Made by a program: the position numbers and the translations under genes
Shown: positions 45,937 to 55,110 of the stretch, one piece after another
Position numbering within the stretch: the first letter of the stretch is position 1
Layout of the letters: each line of letters begins with the position of its first letter
NCBI GenBank assembly: GCA_019694435.1
Contig: JAIBBZ010000020.1
Span: 39,261 to 103,260, forward strand
Reading direction: 5' to 3'
Length of the DNA stretch: 64,000 nucleotides
Origin: Pirellulales bacterium
Lineage (GTDB): Bacteria > Planctomycetota > Planctomycetia > Pirellulales > JAEUIK01
Notes under the pieces: model-generated
Told to the model about the DNA's origin: nothing
The model's database searches: none
What the model saw: the letters and a program-made list of their open reading frames with translations, nothing else

Positions 45937-46191
45937 TCAAGCGGGGCGTTGTTCAGGACGTGACTGGCCGGTTTCCGTGGGTTGGATTTGTGCTTGCACG
46001 ATGGCGCGGACGGAATCGTTGACGGCCATTTCCGCGACGCTGCCCAGCAGGAATCCCGCCGTGGCGGCAATCGTCATGGCCAGCGCGGCCGTCGCACAGG
46101 TTGCCTCGACACCGCTGCCCATGAGTGCGGCGCGAAACACGACGGTCGCAAATGCCAACGAACCGAGGATGCCTGCGTAGCTGCGTCCCAA
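45937..46191 (-). CDS. small membrane protein in the flagellar cluster
   Basis: 84 residues. A TTG start at 46191 is the only start candidate before an in-frame TAA upstream. Two hydrophobic segments (about 7-22 and 33-53) and a polar C-terminal tail (DSVRAIVQAQIQPTETGQ). No family known. Its place between flhG and fliA suggests a flagellar or regulatory role, but nothing in the sequence proves it. The 262-base gap upstream to 46453 shows no gene. Confidence 0.55.
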   Translation of the reverse strand: MGRSYAGILGSLAFATVVFRAALMGSGVEATCATAALAMTIAATAGFLLGSVAEMAVNDSVRAIVQAQIQPTETGQSRPEQRPA

Positions 46192-46453
46192 GATTGTCCG
46201 CGGTGCACCGAGGCAGAGTTAAAGTTGACCCGATCGGAAGAGTTTGACAGACACGTGCAGAACAACTGCGGTCGGTACCATCGACCAGATCGAGGCCGGG
46301 AGTTGAGCGGAAATCGGCGACGAAAATCCAACCGCGCGCCAGCAGACCGCCGCCTGCGACGCTGCGCGCGACAAGCGGCGGGACGCTGCCCGGGGCCGCG
46401 TCGCCGTCAAGTCGGGGATGGTTCGAGCGTGGAGACATCGATAGGGCCAGGGC

Positions 46454-47320
46454 TCAGGCTGCCGCGGTGAAGTCGAGGAGCGATCCAGACGCCGCGGCAT
46501 CGCGCTGCGCAAGCAGCGCTTCGGCAAGTTCCTGCGTGATCCGGTCCAGGGCCATGGCCGCGACGCCCGACGCATCGTCCCGTGTAAACAGCGCCGCGCC
46601 GCGGTTGATCGCCGGGAGATGTCCGGCCAGCGCAACGGGCTCCCCGAGAAATCGGCGGCAAGCGCGCGAGAGCCGTTCGTGCACGTCGGCGGCCATGAGC
46701 GGATCGGTGGCCTGATTGACCAGCAGCCGGATCGAGCTCAACGCGTGGCCGGCCATCAGGACCTTGATAGCGGCGTACGCGTCCATCACGGCCACCGGAT
46801 CGGGCGTGGTCGTCAACAACACCCGGTCGGCGGCCTGCCAGAGCCGCCGCGCGGGGCGCGTCATCGCTGCGCCGACGTCCAGCACGATGAAATCGGCATG
46901 TGCGCCGAGCGCTTCGAATTGCAGCAGCAGGCGATGGAGTGCCGCGGGCGTTGCGTCGCAAGGCTCGCCCAGGGCCCACACGCCAGGCAGAACCTGGATG
47001 CCCGCAGGTCCGCGGAGCAACACTTCGTGCACCGTTCTGCGACCGGCCAGGACGTCAGCGATCGAATAGACCGGCTGGAGCTGGCAGAGCTGAGCGGCGT
47101 CGCCGCCGAACAGATCGCAGTCGGCCAGGACGGCGCGCTGGCCCGATTGGGCGAGTGTGATGGCCAGGTTGACGGCGACGGTCGAGGTGCCGACTCCCCC
47201 CTTCCCCGCTGCGACGGCGACGACGCGTGGCCGCGCGACGCCGCTCGGCGTCGCGACCTGCGCCCGCGCGTCGGACGCGTGGTCGACCAATTTGCGAAGC
47301 AGCTCGGCCTGGTCGTTCAT
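46454..47320 (-). CDS. flhG: MinD-like ATPase FlhG
   Basis: 288 residues. Deviant Walker A GKGGVGTST (39-47): the signature lysine of KGG is kept, but the usual second lysine (GVGKS/T) is Thr. The ATPase core follows with VLADCDLFGGDAAQL and IVLDVGAAMTRPARR. FlhG controls flagellar number and position with FlhF. The KGGVGTST form also occurs in CpaE/TadZ-like relatives. It lies 41 bases after flhF. Confidence 0.85.
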   Translation of the reverse strand: MNDQAELLRKLVDHASDARAQVATPSGVARPRVVAVAAGKGGVGTSTVAVNLAITLAQSGQRAVLADCDLFGGDAAQLCQLQPVYSIADVLAGRRTVHEVLLRGPAGIQVLPGVWALGEPCDATPAALHRLLLQFEALGAHADFIVLDVGAAMTRPARRLWQAADRVLLTTTPDPVAVMDAYAAIKVLMAGHALSSIRLLVNQATDPLMAADVHERLSRACRRFLGEPVALAGHLPAINRGAALFTRDDASGVAAMALDRITQELAEALLAQRDAAASGSLLDFTAAA

Positions 47321-47361
47321 GTGGGAACCGTCTCAGAATGCGGAGGGCAGTTCTCGACCGC

Positions 47362-48543
47362 TCAGTGCGTCGAGGTGGCAGGAGGTTCGAGACCCAAGAT
47401 CGCGTGCGCCAACCGCTGGGCGTTGGCGGGGGCGATGTCGTCAGGCACGTTCTGGCCGTCGGTCAAGTAACTGAGTGGCAGCCGGCAACTGCGCAGCAGC
47501 GGCAGTAGGTTGCCCAGCCCTGCCGCTTCGTCGAGCTTGGTCAAGACCATCGCCGTCGTGCCGACCAGCGCGAATTCTTCGGCCGTGCGTTTCAAGCTGC
47601 TCGTGCCCGCCACGCTCGACATTACGAGATGCACCTCGTCGGCTCGCGCCTCGGCCAGAAACGCCTTGAGCTCTTGGAGCTTGACCTCGTCGCGGGGGCT
47701 GCGGCCGGCGGTGTCGATGAGCACCAGTTCCTGGTCGGCAAGTTGCGCCAGGGCCGTGCGCATCTCGCGCGGCGTCGAAACCACGTGCATCGGCAAGTCG
47801 ATGATGTCCGCGTAGGTGCGCAACTGCTCGACCGCCGCGATGCGGTAGGTGTCGACGGTGATCAGGCCTACGCGGCGCTTATGGCGCAGCCGGAAATTGG
47901 CGGCCAGCTTGGCGATGGTCGTCGTTTTGCCGACGCCGGTCGGACCCACCAGGGCGACCACGCGGCGCGCGTCGCCGGGACACTGGATCGGCCCGGCCAC
48001 GGCGATCTCTTGTTCGACGCTCGCGGCGATGCGCGCCAGCAGGGCATCGTGATCGGCCAATTCGGCCGGCGGGGCCTCGGCCTGCGCGCGGCGCACCAAC
48101 TCGCGGGCCAGGTCCTCGTTCACGTCGGCGTCGATCAGCTCGGTGTAGAGCTGGAACAGCTCCGGCGGCAGTTCATGCTGATGGTGCTGCGACGAGCGGC
48201 GACAGAGGTCTTCGACCATCGATTGCAGCTCGCCGATCTGTCCCTTGATCTCGTCGCGAAACGACGAGCGCGCCGCATCCCGCGGTGGCAGCCGGGTCAG
48301 GTCGAAGCCGGCGTCGGCCGAGGTGGCCAGCGTGGCGCCGTTCCACCGTGCCGGCAACCGGCTGGGGACATTGACATGCGCCGACGCCGTGACCTCGAAC
48401 TCCCGGCGGTTGCCGAGCAGCCCGAACATCCGCGCCGTACGGACTTCGCGCGTGTGGAGGACAGCCGCTTCCGGGCCCAGCTCGCGACGCACCAGCGTCA
48501 ACGCGGCTTGCAGTGATTCGGCTCGAAACGATTTCACATCCAT
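47362..48543 (-). CDS. flhF: SRP-family GTPase FlhF
   Basis: 393 residues. N-terminal B domain (1-120), helical N domain, and GTPase domain with P-loop GPTGVGKTTT (200-209), DTYRIAAVEQL, DTAGR (277-281) and TKLD (335-338). FlhF recruits flagellar components to the pole. Start ATG 48543; the longer frame overlaps flhA only by its upstream part and is not conserved. Confidence 0.93.
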   Translation of the reverse strand: MDVKSFRAESLQAALTLVRRELGPEAAVLHTREVRTARMFGLLGNRREFEVTASAHVNVPSRLPARWNGATLATSADAGFDLTRLPPRDAARSSFRDEIKGQIGELQSMVEDLCRRSSQHHQHELPPELFQLYTELIDADVNEDLARELVRRAQAEAPPAELADHDALLARIAASVEQEIAVAGPIQCPGDARRVVALVGPTGVGKTTTIAKLAANFRLRHKRRVGLITVDTYRIAAVEQLRTYADIIDLPMHVVSTPREMRTALAQLADQELVLIDTAGRSPRDEVKLQELKAFLAEARADEVHLVMSSVAGTSSLKRTAEEFALVGTTAMVLTKLDEAAGLGNLLPLLRSCRLPLSYLTDGQNVPDDIAPANAQRLAHAILGLEPPATSTH

Positions 48544-48577
48544 GTTTCGCGTTTCCGTGCGGAGTGTGCGCGCGTGA

Positions 48578-50683
48578 CTACCCGACTGCCTCGGCCACCA
48601 TGCCGAGCGACTCAATCTGCGTATCGCGGGTCACTTCGTTGTAGCTCAGCACCACCAGGTACGGCAGGTGCGCGGCGGTGATCTGCTTCAGACCGGCGCG
48701 AATCTGTGGGCTCACCAACAACACCGGCGGATGCCCCGTCCGCGAGAGCTTTTCGATCTCGCGGGCGATGGCCGCGCAGACGCCTTCGACCTGCTGCGGG
48801 GCCAGCTTGACGAACAACCCTCGCTCGTTGTGATCGAAACCCGCGCGGATGCGGTCTTCGAGCGCCGGGTCGATCGTGACGACGAACAATTTGTGCTCGG
48901 CGTTGCGGTAGCGGCCGCAGATCACGCGGGCCAGCCGGTGCCGGGCATACTCGGTGAGCAGGATCGGGTCCTTGGTGCGCGGGGCGTAATCGCCCAGCGT
49001 TTCGAGGATCGTCGGCAAATGGCGAATCGGCACTTGCTCGCGGAGCAACATCTGCAGGACCTGTTGCACGTCCGCCAACTTCATCTGGCCGGGGATCAAC
49101 TCGTCGACCACGGCCGGCGTGCTGGCCTTGACCTGGTCGATCAGGTGCTTCGTGGCGTCGCGCGTGAGCAGCTCGTCGCCGTGCCGGCGGACGACCTCGG
49201 TGAGGTGCGTGGCCAGCACGGCGGCCGGATCGACGACCGTATAGCCGAGCATCTCGGCCTGCTCGCGCGCGCCCGAATCGACCCACACGGCCGGCGTGCC
49301 GAAGGCTGGGTCCTTGGTCGGAATGCCGGCGATCCTGCCCTGCGTCATGCCGGAGTCGATCGCCAGGTACATGCCGGGCATGGCCGTGCCCTCGGCGACC
49401 GACATGTCGGCGATCTTGATGCGATAGGTGTTCTGATCGAGCCGCATGTTGTCGCGGATGCGCACCTTGGGCAGGATCAGGCCCATTTCGGCCGCGACCG
49501 ATTGGCGAACGCGTTGAATCCGCTCGAGCAAGTCGCCGCCGCGCTTCGGATCGGCCAGCCGGATCAGCCCGACGCCGATCTCCATCTCCATGGGATCGAC
49601 GGTCAGGTAATCCTCGATTTTCTCCTCAGGCTTCTTGGCGGTTTCGGCCACCTTGGCAGCCTGCGTTTGCGCCTCGACCACCGCCTGCTGATGCTGCTTA
49701 CGGCGCGTGGCGACGGCCAGCCCGACACAACTGCCGCCGATCGTCAATAGCGGCAGTGTCGGCAGTTGGGTAAAGACCAGCAGCCCCAAGAAGGCCCCGG
49801 TGACGAACAGGGCCTGTGGCCGTGCGAGGAGCTGGCCGAGGAACTCTCGCGGCAAGTTCACTTCGCTGCTGCTGCGGGTCACGAGCAAACCGGCAGCCAA
49901 CGAGATCAAGAAGGCCGGAACCTGGCTGACCAGCCCGTCGCCGATCGTCAGCCGAGTAAACAGGCTGATCGCCTCGGCAAAGCTCATGCCATCTTCGATC
50001 ACGCCGATGTACAGGCCGCCGACGATGTTGATCAGGATGATGATGATACCGGCGATGGCATCGCCGCGGACGAATTTGCTGGCACCGTCCATGGCCCCGA
50101 AGAAGTCGGCCTGGTGCGTGATTTCCTGGCGGCGGCGCTGGGCCTCCCGCTCGTCAATGATGCCAGCATTCAAGTCGGCGTCGATCGCCATTTGGCGGCC
50201 GGGCATCCCGTCCAAGGCGAACCGCGCGGCGACTTCGCTGATACGCGTGGCACCCTTGGTGATCACCACAAACTGGATCACGATGATGATCGCAAAGATG
50301 ATCAGGCCCACGATCACGCGGTCGCCGGCCACGAATTCGCCGAAGCTGCGCACGACTTCGCCGGCTGCCAGCATGCCGTGGGTTTCGGCACGCGTCAGGA
50401 TCAACCGCGTCGTGGCCACGTTCAGCACGAGCCGCCCCAGCGTGGTGGCCAGCAGCAACGACGGAAAAATGCTGAACTCCAGCGGCGTCTTCACGTAGAT
50501 CGTGGTGAGCAACATGATCACGGCGACGCTGATGTTCGCCGACAGCAGCACGTCCATCAGCGCCGGCGGCAACGGGAGCACGATGACCAGCACGCTGGTA
50601 ATGATGCCCACCGGCAGCACGAGATCGCGCAGCCGCGTGGCAGGCGTCAGAGCACTTTCTGACACGGCCGATCCGGACGCCAT
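48578..50683 (-). CDS. flhA: flagellar type III export protein FlhA
   Basis: 701 residues. N-terminal half with about eight helices, including the FHIPEP-region-like stretch RFALDGMPGRQMAIDADLNAG; the C-terminal cytosolic domain starts near 360. FlhA is the core of the export gate and docks chaperone-substrate complexes. ATG 50683 with GGAG upstream. It is separated from flhB by two plus-strand genes. Confidence 0.95.
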   Translation of the reverse strand: MASGSAVSESALTPATRLRDLVLPVGIITSVLVIVLPLPPALMDVLLSANISVAVIMLLTTIYVKTPLEFSIFPSLLLATTLGRLVLNVATTRLILTRAETHGMLAAGEVVRSFGEFVAGDRVIVGLIIFAIIIVIQFVVITKGATRISEVAARFALDGMPGRQMAIDADLNAGIIDEREAQRRRQEITHQADFFGAMDGASKFVRGDAIAGIIIILINIVGGLYIGVIEDGMSFAEAISLFTRLTIGDGLVSQVPAFLISLAAGLLVTRSSSEVNLPREFLGQLLARPQALFVTGAFLGLLVFTQLPTLPLLTIGGSCVGLAVATRRKQHQQAVVEAQTQAAKVAETAKKPEEKIEDYLTVDPMEMEIGVGLIRLADPKRGGDLLERIQRVRQSVAAEMGLILPKVRIRDNMRLDQNTYRIKIADMSVAEGTAMPGMYLAIDSGMTQGRIAGIPTKDPAFGTPAVWVDSGAREQAEMLGYTVVDPAAVLATHLTEVVRRHGDELLTRDATKHLIDQVKASTPAVVDELIPGQMKLADVQQVLQMLLREQVPIRHLPTILETLGDYAPRTKDPILLTEYARHRLARVICGRYRNAEHKLFVVTIDPALEDRIRAGFDHNERGLFVKLAPQQVEGVCAAIAREIEKLSRTGHPPVLLVSPQIRAGLKQITAAHLPYLVVLSYNEVTRDTQIESLGMVAEAVG

Positions 50684-51053
50684 CAAATCGCTCCAACGAG
50701 ACGAATCGCGATCGTGCAACGAATGTGCGGGGCCTGTTCAGGGGCCCGGGATGAGGGCGAGGACGGTAACGCATACGCAGCGACAAAGTCTAGATCGCTT
50801 TGGCATTGCATAACTTCTCGTGGCACGTCACTTTGCCGCCACGCGATTGGCGACGGATTCCGTGCCCACGCACCGCGCTGCCGCTTCGCCGGCAGGAACG
50901 CCCGCCACGCGGCAAAATTTCCCGCCGTGGCCTCGCTCAAGTCGGAAGACCGCCAGGGCGATAAGTACGTTGCCTTGCGCAGCTTCCGTGCCCGCAGTGC
51001 TGGCACCAGCTTGCTGCCTTCCGCTGGCTCCAAGCGCTCGAGAGGATTCGCCG
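50684..51053. other. divergent region between flhA and the thioredoxin lipoprotein gene
   Basis: 370 bases. A small dyad CAAAG-N9-CTTTG with TCTAGA inside lies near 50783-50802. No convincing sigma-28 or sigma-54 site was found. No gene seen. Confidence 0.35.
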
Positions 51054-51572
51054 ATGCAAGTTCGTCATCGTTGCCTGGTACTGGCGCTCTGTGGATTCCT
51101 GGCCGGCTGTGGCCAAAGCGACACGCCGCTGGCCGAATCGCAGCCGGCTGCCGCGCCGGCGACCGCCACGGCCGTGCATGGCCCCGTGACGACGAACATG
51201 CAGTTCGTCGAGGGCTACTGGCGCGGCTTCAAGCTGGCCGAACAAACGGGCAAGCCCATGCTCGTGTTCTTCACGGCCTCGTGGTGCACCTACTGCCATC
51301 AGATGGCCGCCGAAGTGTTCACTCAGCCCGGAATCATCGAGATTTCGGAGCGCTTCGTTTGCGTGCGGGTCGACGCCGATGCCGAGCCCACGATCTGCCA
51401 GCAGTTCCGCGTCCAAGGATTTCCGACCGTGCAATTTCTTTCGCCGCGCGGCGTGCCGCTGAACCGCGTGACCGGCAAGCAGCCGGCCGCCAGCTTTGCC
51501 ATGGAGATGCAGACCGCGCTGCAAGCCACGGCCCGCCGCGAGCAATATCGCCGCGACGCGTTGACTCGCTAG
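51054..51572 (+). CDS. thioredoxin-like lipoprotein
   Basis: 172 residues. Lipobox LAGC (Cys19). A thioredoxin fold with the redox motif WCTYC (FFTASWCTYCHQM) and the cis-proline region GFPTVQF. Likely outside the cytoplasm, reducing or oxidising cysteines of exported proteins. AGAGGA seven bases before the ATG. It stands alone between the two flagellar blocks and faces the opposite way. Confidence 0.85.
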   Translation: MQVRHRCLVLALCGFLAGCGQSDTPLAESQPAAAPATATAVHGPVTTNMQFVEGYWRGFKLAEQTGKPMLVFFTASWCTYCHQMAAEVFTQPGIIEISERFVCVRVDADAEPTICQQFRVQGFPTVQFLSPRGVPLNRVTGKQPAASFAMEMQTALQATARREQYRRDALTR

Positions 51573-51703
51573 CACGATGCGCTCAGCAGCTCAATCCCTG
51601 CTGATGAGGTAGCGACTGGACACCACAGGGGCGCTTCCTTGTTCGCCGCTGAAACCGCTAGGTTCGGCGGTGGTCTGGCGTAGGGCTTCATGAGGCGGAA
51701 GCT

Positions 51704-52870
51704 GTGATCGAGGCAAACAGGAAGCAGTACCGGACCGATCCCGGTTATGCGCAGGCCGAGGTGCGCGAATGGGCGCCTCGGTTCTGGCTGGGCTGCGACT
51801 ACCTCGGCCTGTGGAAATTGTTCGCGCGGAATCGCTTTCGCATCGGCCTCCGGCAATGGCCCGCGGCGCTGGCTGACCTCTACATCACCAGTGTCCACCC
51901 AGTGTTGCGCGGGTTGCAAAACCTGGCCCTGGCCCGCAAGGTCCAGGCCACGGAGATCACGCCGCCCCCGCTGTTTATCCTGGGGCATTGGCGCTGCGGC
52001 ACGACGCTCTTGCACGAGCTGCTGATCCTCGACGCGCGGCACACGTTTCCGACGACCTATCAGTGCTTGTGCCCACACCATTTCCTGCTGACCGAGGGTC
52101 TGGCCCGACGGCTGCTGGGATTCTTGCTGCCGTCCAAACGGCCGATGGACAACATGCCGATGGGCTGGGACCGTCCGCAGGAGGACGAGTTCGCCCTGGC
52201 CAACCTTGGCCTGCCGTCGCCGTACCTGACGATTGCCTTTCCCAACCATGGACCGGCGTTTCCCGAATACCTCGATCTGCGCGAGGTGTCGCCGGCCGAC
52301 CGCGAGCATTGGAAGCGCGTCTTTGTGCAGTTGCTGCGCGAGGTGACGTATCGCCGTCCGGGGCGGCTCGTCTTGAAGTCGCCCACGCACACCTGCCGGG
52401 TCGACACGCTATTGGAACTGTTTCCCGACGCGAAATTCGTCTATCTGACGCGCAATCCCTACACCGTCTTCGCATCGACCGTGCACCTCTGGAGATCGCT
52501 CTACCTGGCCCATGGCTTCCAGACGCCCGATTACCGGGGCCTGGAAGAGCAAGTGCTGGCGACCTTCGTGCATCTGCATGAGCGGTTCGAAGCGACGCGC
52601 CACTTGATCCCGCCGGAGAACTTGTTCGCGCTGCGCTACGAGGACCTGGTGGCCGATCCGGTAGGGCAGCTACGACGGCTCTACGACCAATTCGACCTGC
52701 GCGCGTTTGACCAGGTGGAGCCCAAGCTGCGCGGCTACCTGCAGCACAGCTCCGGCTATCGACCGAATCGCTACCAGCCGTTACCGGCGGGCATCGAACG
52801 CCAGATCACGCGCCGTTGGAGCAGCTATCTCGCGCAACACGGCTATCAGAGGAGCCACGCGCTGGCCTAA
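51704..52870 (+). CDS. sulfotransferase family protein
   Basis: 388 residues. The 5'-phosphosulfate loop LGHWRCGTTLLHELL (about 93-107) and the 3'-phosphate segment VYLTRNPYTVFAS (about 246-258) are those of PAPS-dependent sulfotransferases. The acceptor is unknown, probably a carbohydrate or lipid. GTG start at 51704 after GAGG. The stop overlaps the convergent flhB stop by four bases. Confidence 0.85.
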   Translation: MIEANRKQYRTDPGYAQAEVREWAPRFWLGCDYLGLWKLFARNRFRIGLRQWPAALADLYITSVHPVLRGLQNLALARKVQATEITPPPLFILGHWRCGTTLLHELLILDARHTFPTTYQCLCPHHFLLTEGLARRLLGFLLPSKRPMDNMPMGWDRPQEDEFALANLGLPSPYLTIAFPNHGPAFPEYLDLREVSPADREHWKRVFVQLLREVTYRRPGRLVLKSPTHTCRVDTLLELFPDAKFVYLTRNPYTVFASTVHLWRSLYLAHGFQTPDYRGLEEQVLATFVHLHERFEATRHLIPPENLFALRYEDLVADPVGQLRRLYDQFDLRAFDQVEPKLRGYLQHSSGYRPNRYQPLPAGIERQITRRWSSYLAQHGYQRSHALA

Positions 52871-53958
52871 GCGGCCTGCGCCCCGGGCGGCTTGGGCATC
52901 GGCTTGCCCTTGAGCTGGTAGACGTAGGCCAACAGCTCCGCGACGGCGGCGTACATTTCGCGCGGGATCGGATGGTTGACGTCGACGTCGCGGAAGAGCG
53001 CCTGTGCCAGGGGCTTCTTCTCGACGATCGGAATACCGTGTTCGAGCGCTAACAATCGAATTCGCTGCGCCATCAGCCCTGCCCCCTTGGCCACGACGAT
53101 GGGCGCAAGCATTTTCTCGGCGTCGTATTGGATGGCCACTGCGAGTTCGGTGGGGTTCGTGACCACCACGTCGGCCTTCGGCACGGCCGTTTTCAGGCGG
53201 TTGAGCACCAACTGCCGTTGGATCGCCCGGCGGCGGGCGATGATCTGCGGATCGCCCTGGAGGTTCTTCATCTCCTCGCGGACCTCCTGCGTGGTCATGC
53301 GCAGATCCTGTTCCTGCTTCCACCATTGAAAGCCGTAATCGAGGATCGCCAGGACCAGCAGCGCCACGGCGATCTTGATCGCGACGGACAGCAGCATCTG
53401 CGACAGGAACCCCGCGATCTCCAGGGGCGGCAGCGCAGCGAGTCCCAACAGCGCGTCGCGCTCGTTGTAGAGGCACACGCCGCCGACGGCACCCACGATC
53501 ACAATCTTGACCAGGCCCATGCCCAGCCGGACGACGCTCGTCAAGGAGAACAGCCGCTGAAAGCCGCGGAGCGGGTCGAGATGCGACGGGTTCAAAGCCA
53601 GTTTTTCGGGCAGGAAGTGGAAACCGACTTGCAAGAGCGTAGGCATCGTGGCGAAGACCAGCAGCGCACCCAGCAGCGGCATCACCGCCGTGGCCACGCC
53701 CATGGCAACTCGGGCCAGTTGATGGGTGATCGTAGCGCCGTCGGTCGTCAGCATCGGCGTTTCGCCCAAGAACTCCCGGAAAAGTTGCGCATGATACTCG
53801 CCGAGGCCGGGGCCGATCCAGGACAGGGTCATCAATCCGGCCAGCAGCAATACGGCCGCGCTGAGATCGGCGCTGCGCGCGACCTGGCCCTGCTCTTGCG
53901 CCTGTTGGCGGCGATAGGGTGTCGCTTCCTGGGACTTGTCGCCGTCTTGCTCGGCCAT
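52867..53958 (-). CDS. flhB: flagellar export switch protein FlhB
   Basis: 363 residues. Four-helix membrane part, then the cytosolic domain with EVREEMKNLQGDP. The self-cleavage site reads NPTE (N268-E271) in place of NPTH; Asn and Pro, which the cleavage reaction uses, are kept. FlhB switches export from hook to filament substrates. The last gene of its block. Confidence 0.93.
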   Translation of the reverse strand: MAEQDGDKSQEATPYRRQQAQEQGQVARSADLSAAVLLLAGLMTLSWIGPGLGEYHAQLFREFLGETPMLTTDGATITHQLARVAMGVATAVMPLLGALLVFATMPTLLQVGFHFLPEKLALNPSHLDPLRGFQRLFSLTSVVRLGMGLVKIVIVGAVGGVCLYNERDALLGLAALPPLEIAGFLSQMLLSVAIKIAVALLVLAILDYGFQWWKQEQDLRMTTQEVREEMKNLQGDPQIIARRRAIQRQLVLNRLKTAVPKADVVVTNPTELAVAIQYDAEKMLAPIVVAKGAGLMAQRIRLLALEHGIPIVEKKPLAQALFRDVDVNHPIPREMYAAVAELLAYVYQLKGKPMPKPPGAQAA

Positions 53959-53973
53959 CGCCGCGGCGCCCCT

Positions 53974-54780
53974 TTACGACACGACCGGGGGGGCCGCGTG
54001 CGGCACCGCCGTCGCGGGCGAGAGAATCAGGTCCATCAGCGAATCGAGCTGATCTTCGAACGCCCAGCTTATGCCGCCGACGGTCAACAGCAACATGCCC
54101 AGCGTGACCAAGGCGTTGAGGCCGAAGCCCAGGGCGAGGATGTTCAATTGCGGCAGCGCCCGACCGATCAGCCCCAGCGCGATCGTCGCGGCCAACTGCG
54201 TCGCCATCAGCGGAGCGCTGGTTTGCATGCCCAGCCCAAAGCTGACCGACACCAGCTCGATGAACGCCTCGCCGGGCTGAGGGGACATCTGGAGCGTACC
54301 CGGCGGGAATGCGGCAAACGTTGACAGCAACCCCGCCAGCAACAGGCGATCGCCGCCGATCAACAAGAACACGGCCAGCGTGAGCAGGAACAAGAGTTGC
54401 GAAAACACCGGGACCGAGGTGTCGAAACCCGGGTTGAAGATTTCGGCCAGCGAGATGCCGCTCATCTGGGCAATGATCTGGCCGGCGATTTGCAGCCCGC
54501 CGAAGAGCGCCAGCACGCCCAGCCCCAGCGAGATGCCGACGATCATTTCCGAAGCCAGGGCCAGACTGAATTCAAGCAGATTGGCAAACTCGGGCGTGTC
54601 GGCGGCCAATTGCGTCGGCGTGACGAGCATCGCCAGCGCCACGGCCAACAGCGCGCGGATCTGCGGCGGAACGTCGGCGGCGCCGAACAACGGCCCAATC
54701 ACGACCATGGAGCTGACGCGCGTCAACACCAGCGCGAAGACGATCAACTGCTCGGGATGAAGCTGCGTGAGCCATTGCAT
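53974..54780 (-). CDS. fliR: flagellar export gate protein FliR
   Basis: 268 residues with six hydrophobic helices. FliR-type pattern VGISLGLGVLALFGGLQIAGQIIAQMSG near the middle and FIELVSVSFGLGMQ later. Part of the FliPQR gate. 15 bases before flhB. Confidence 0.93.
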   Translation of the reverse strand: MQWLTQLHPEQLIVFALVLTRVSSMVVIGPLFGAADVPPQIRALLAVALAMLVTPTQLAADTPEFANLLEFSLALASEMIVGISLGLGVLALFGGLQIAGQIIAQMSGISLAEIFNPGFDTSVPVFSQLLFLLTLAVFLLIGGDRLLLAGLLSTFAAFPPGTLQMSPQPGEAFIELVSVSFGLGMQTSAPLMATQLAATIALGLIGRALPQLNILALGFGLNALVTLGMLLLTVGGISWAFEDQLDSLMDLILSPATAVPHAAPPVVS

Positions 54781-54799
54781 GGCAGGCCGGCGCCGGTCG

Positions 54800-55066
54800 C
54801 TAGAGCAGGTTCGGGATATCGCTGATCAGGTCGTGCACGTATTCCTGCATGCGTCCGATGACCCAGGGCAGCGCCAGCACGCACACGACGGCCATCGCGA
54901 TCAGCTTGGGGATGAACGAAACCGTCTGCTCTTGGACCTGCGTCAGGGCCTGCAGCAAGCCGATGCCCAGGCCCACGACGAGGCCCGTCACCAGCACGGG
55001 CGCGCTGACCAGCAACGAAATCTGCAGGGCCTCGCGCACGAGATCGACGACATCTTGGGGCGACAT
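54800..55066 (-). CDS. fliQ: flagellar export gate protein FliQ
   Basis: 88 residues, standard length, two helices. VREALQISLLVSAPVL and QALTQVQEQTVSFIPK are the family signatures. 19 bases before fliR. Confidence 0.95.
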   Translation of the reverse strand: MSPQDVVDLVREALQISLLVSAPVLVTGLVVGLGIGLLQALTQVQEQTVSFIPKLIAMAVVCVLALPWVIGRMQEYVHDLISDIPNLL

Positions 55067-55110
55067 GGCGACAAGTCTCCGGCGCGGCGGCGCGCGGCGC
55101 CGCCGGGGCG

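Noticed and set aside
50783..50830. Possible sigma-54 or sigma-28 promoter near TGGCATTGCA before flhA
   Set aside because: The spacing between GG and GC is too short for sigma-54 and no CGATAA-type -10 for sigma-28 is present.
55080..55110. GCGCCGGCGGC-type repeats between fliQ and fliP as a regulatory hairpin
   Set aside because: Simple GC-rich low-complexity sequence; several weak alternative pairings and no single strong stem.
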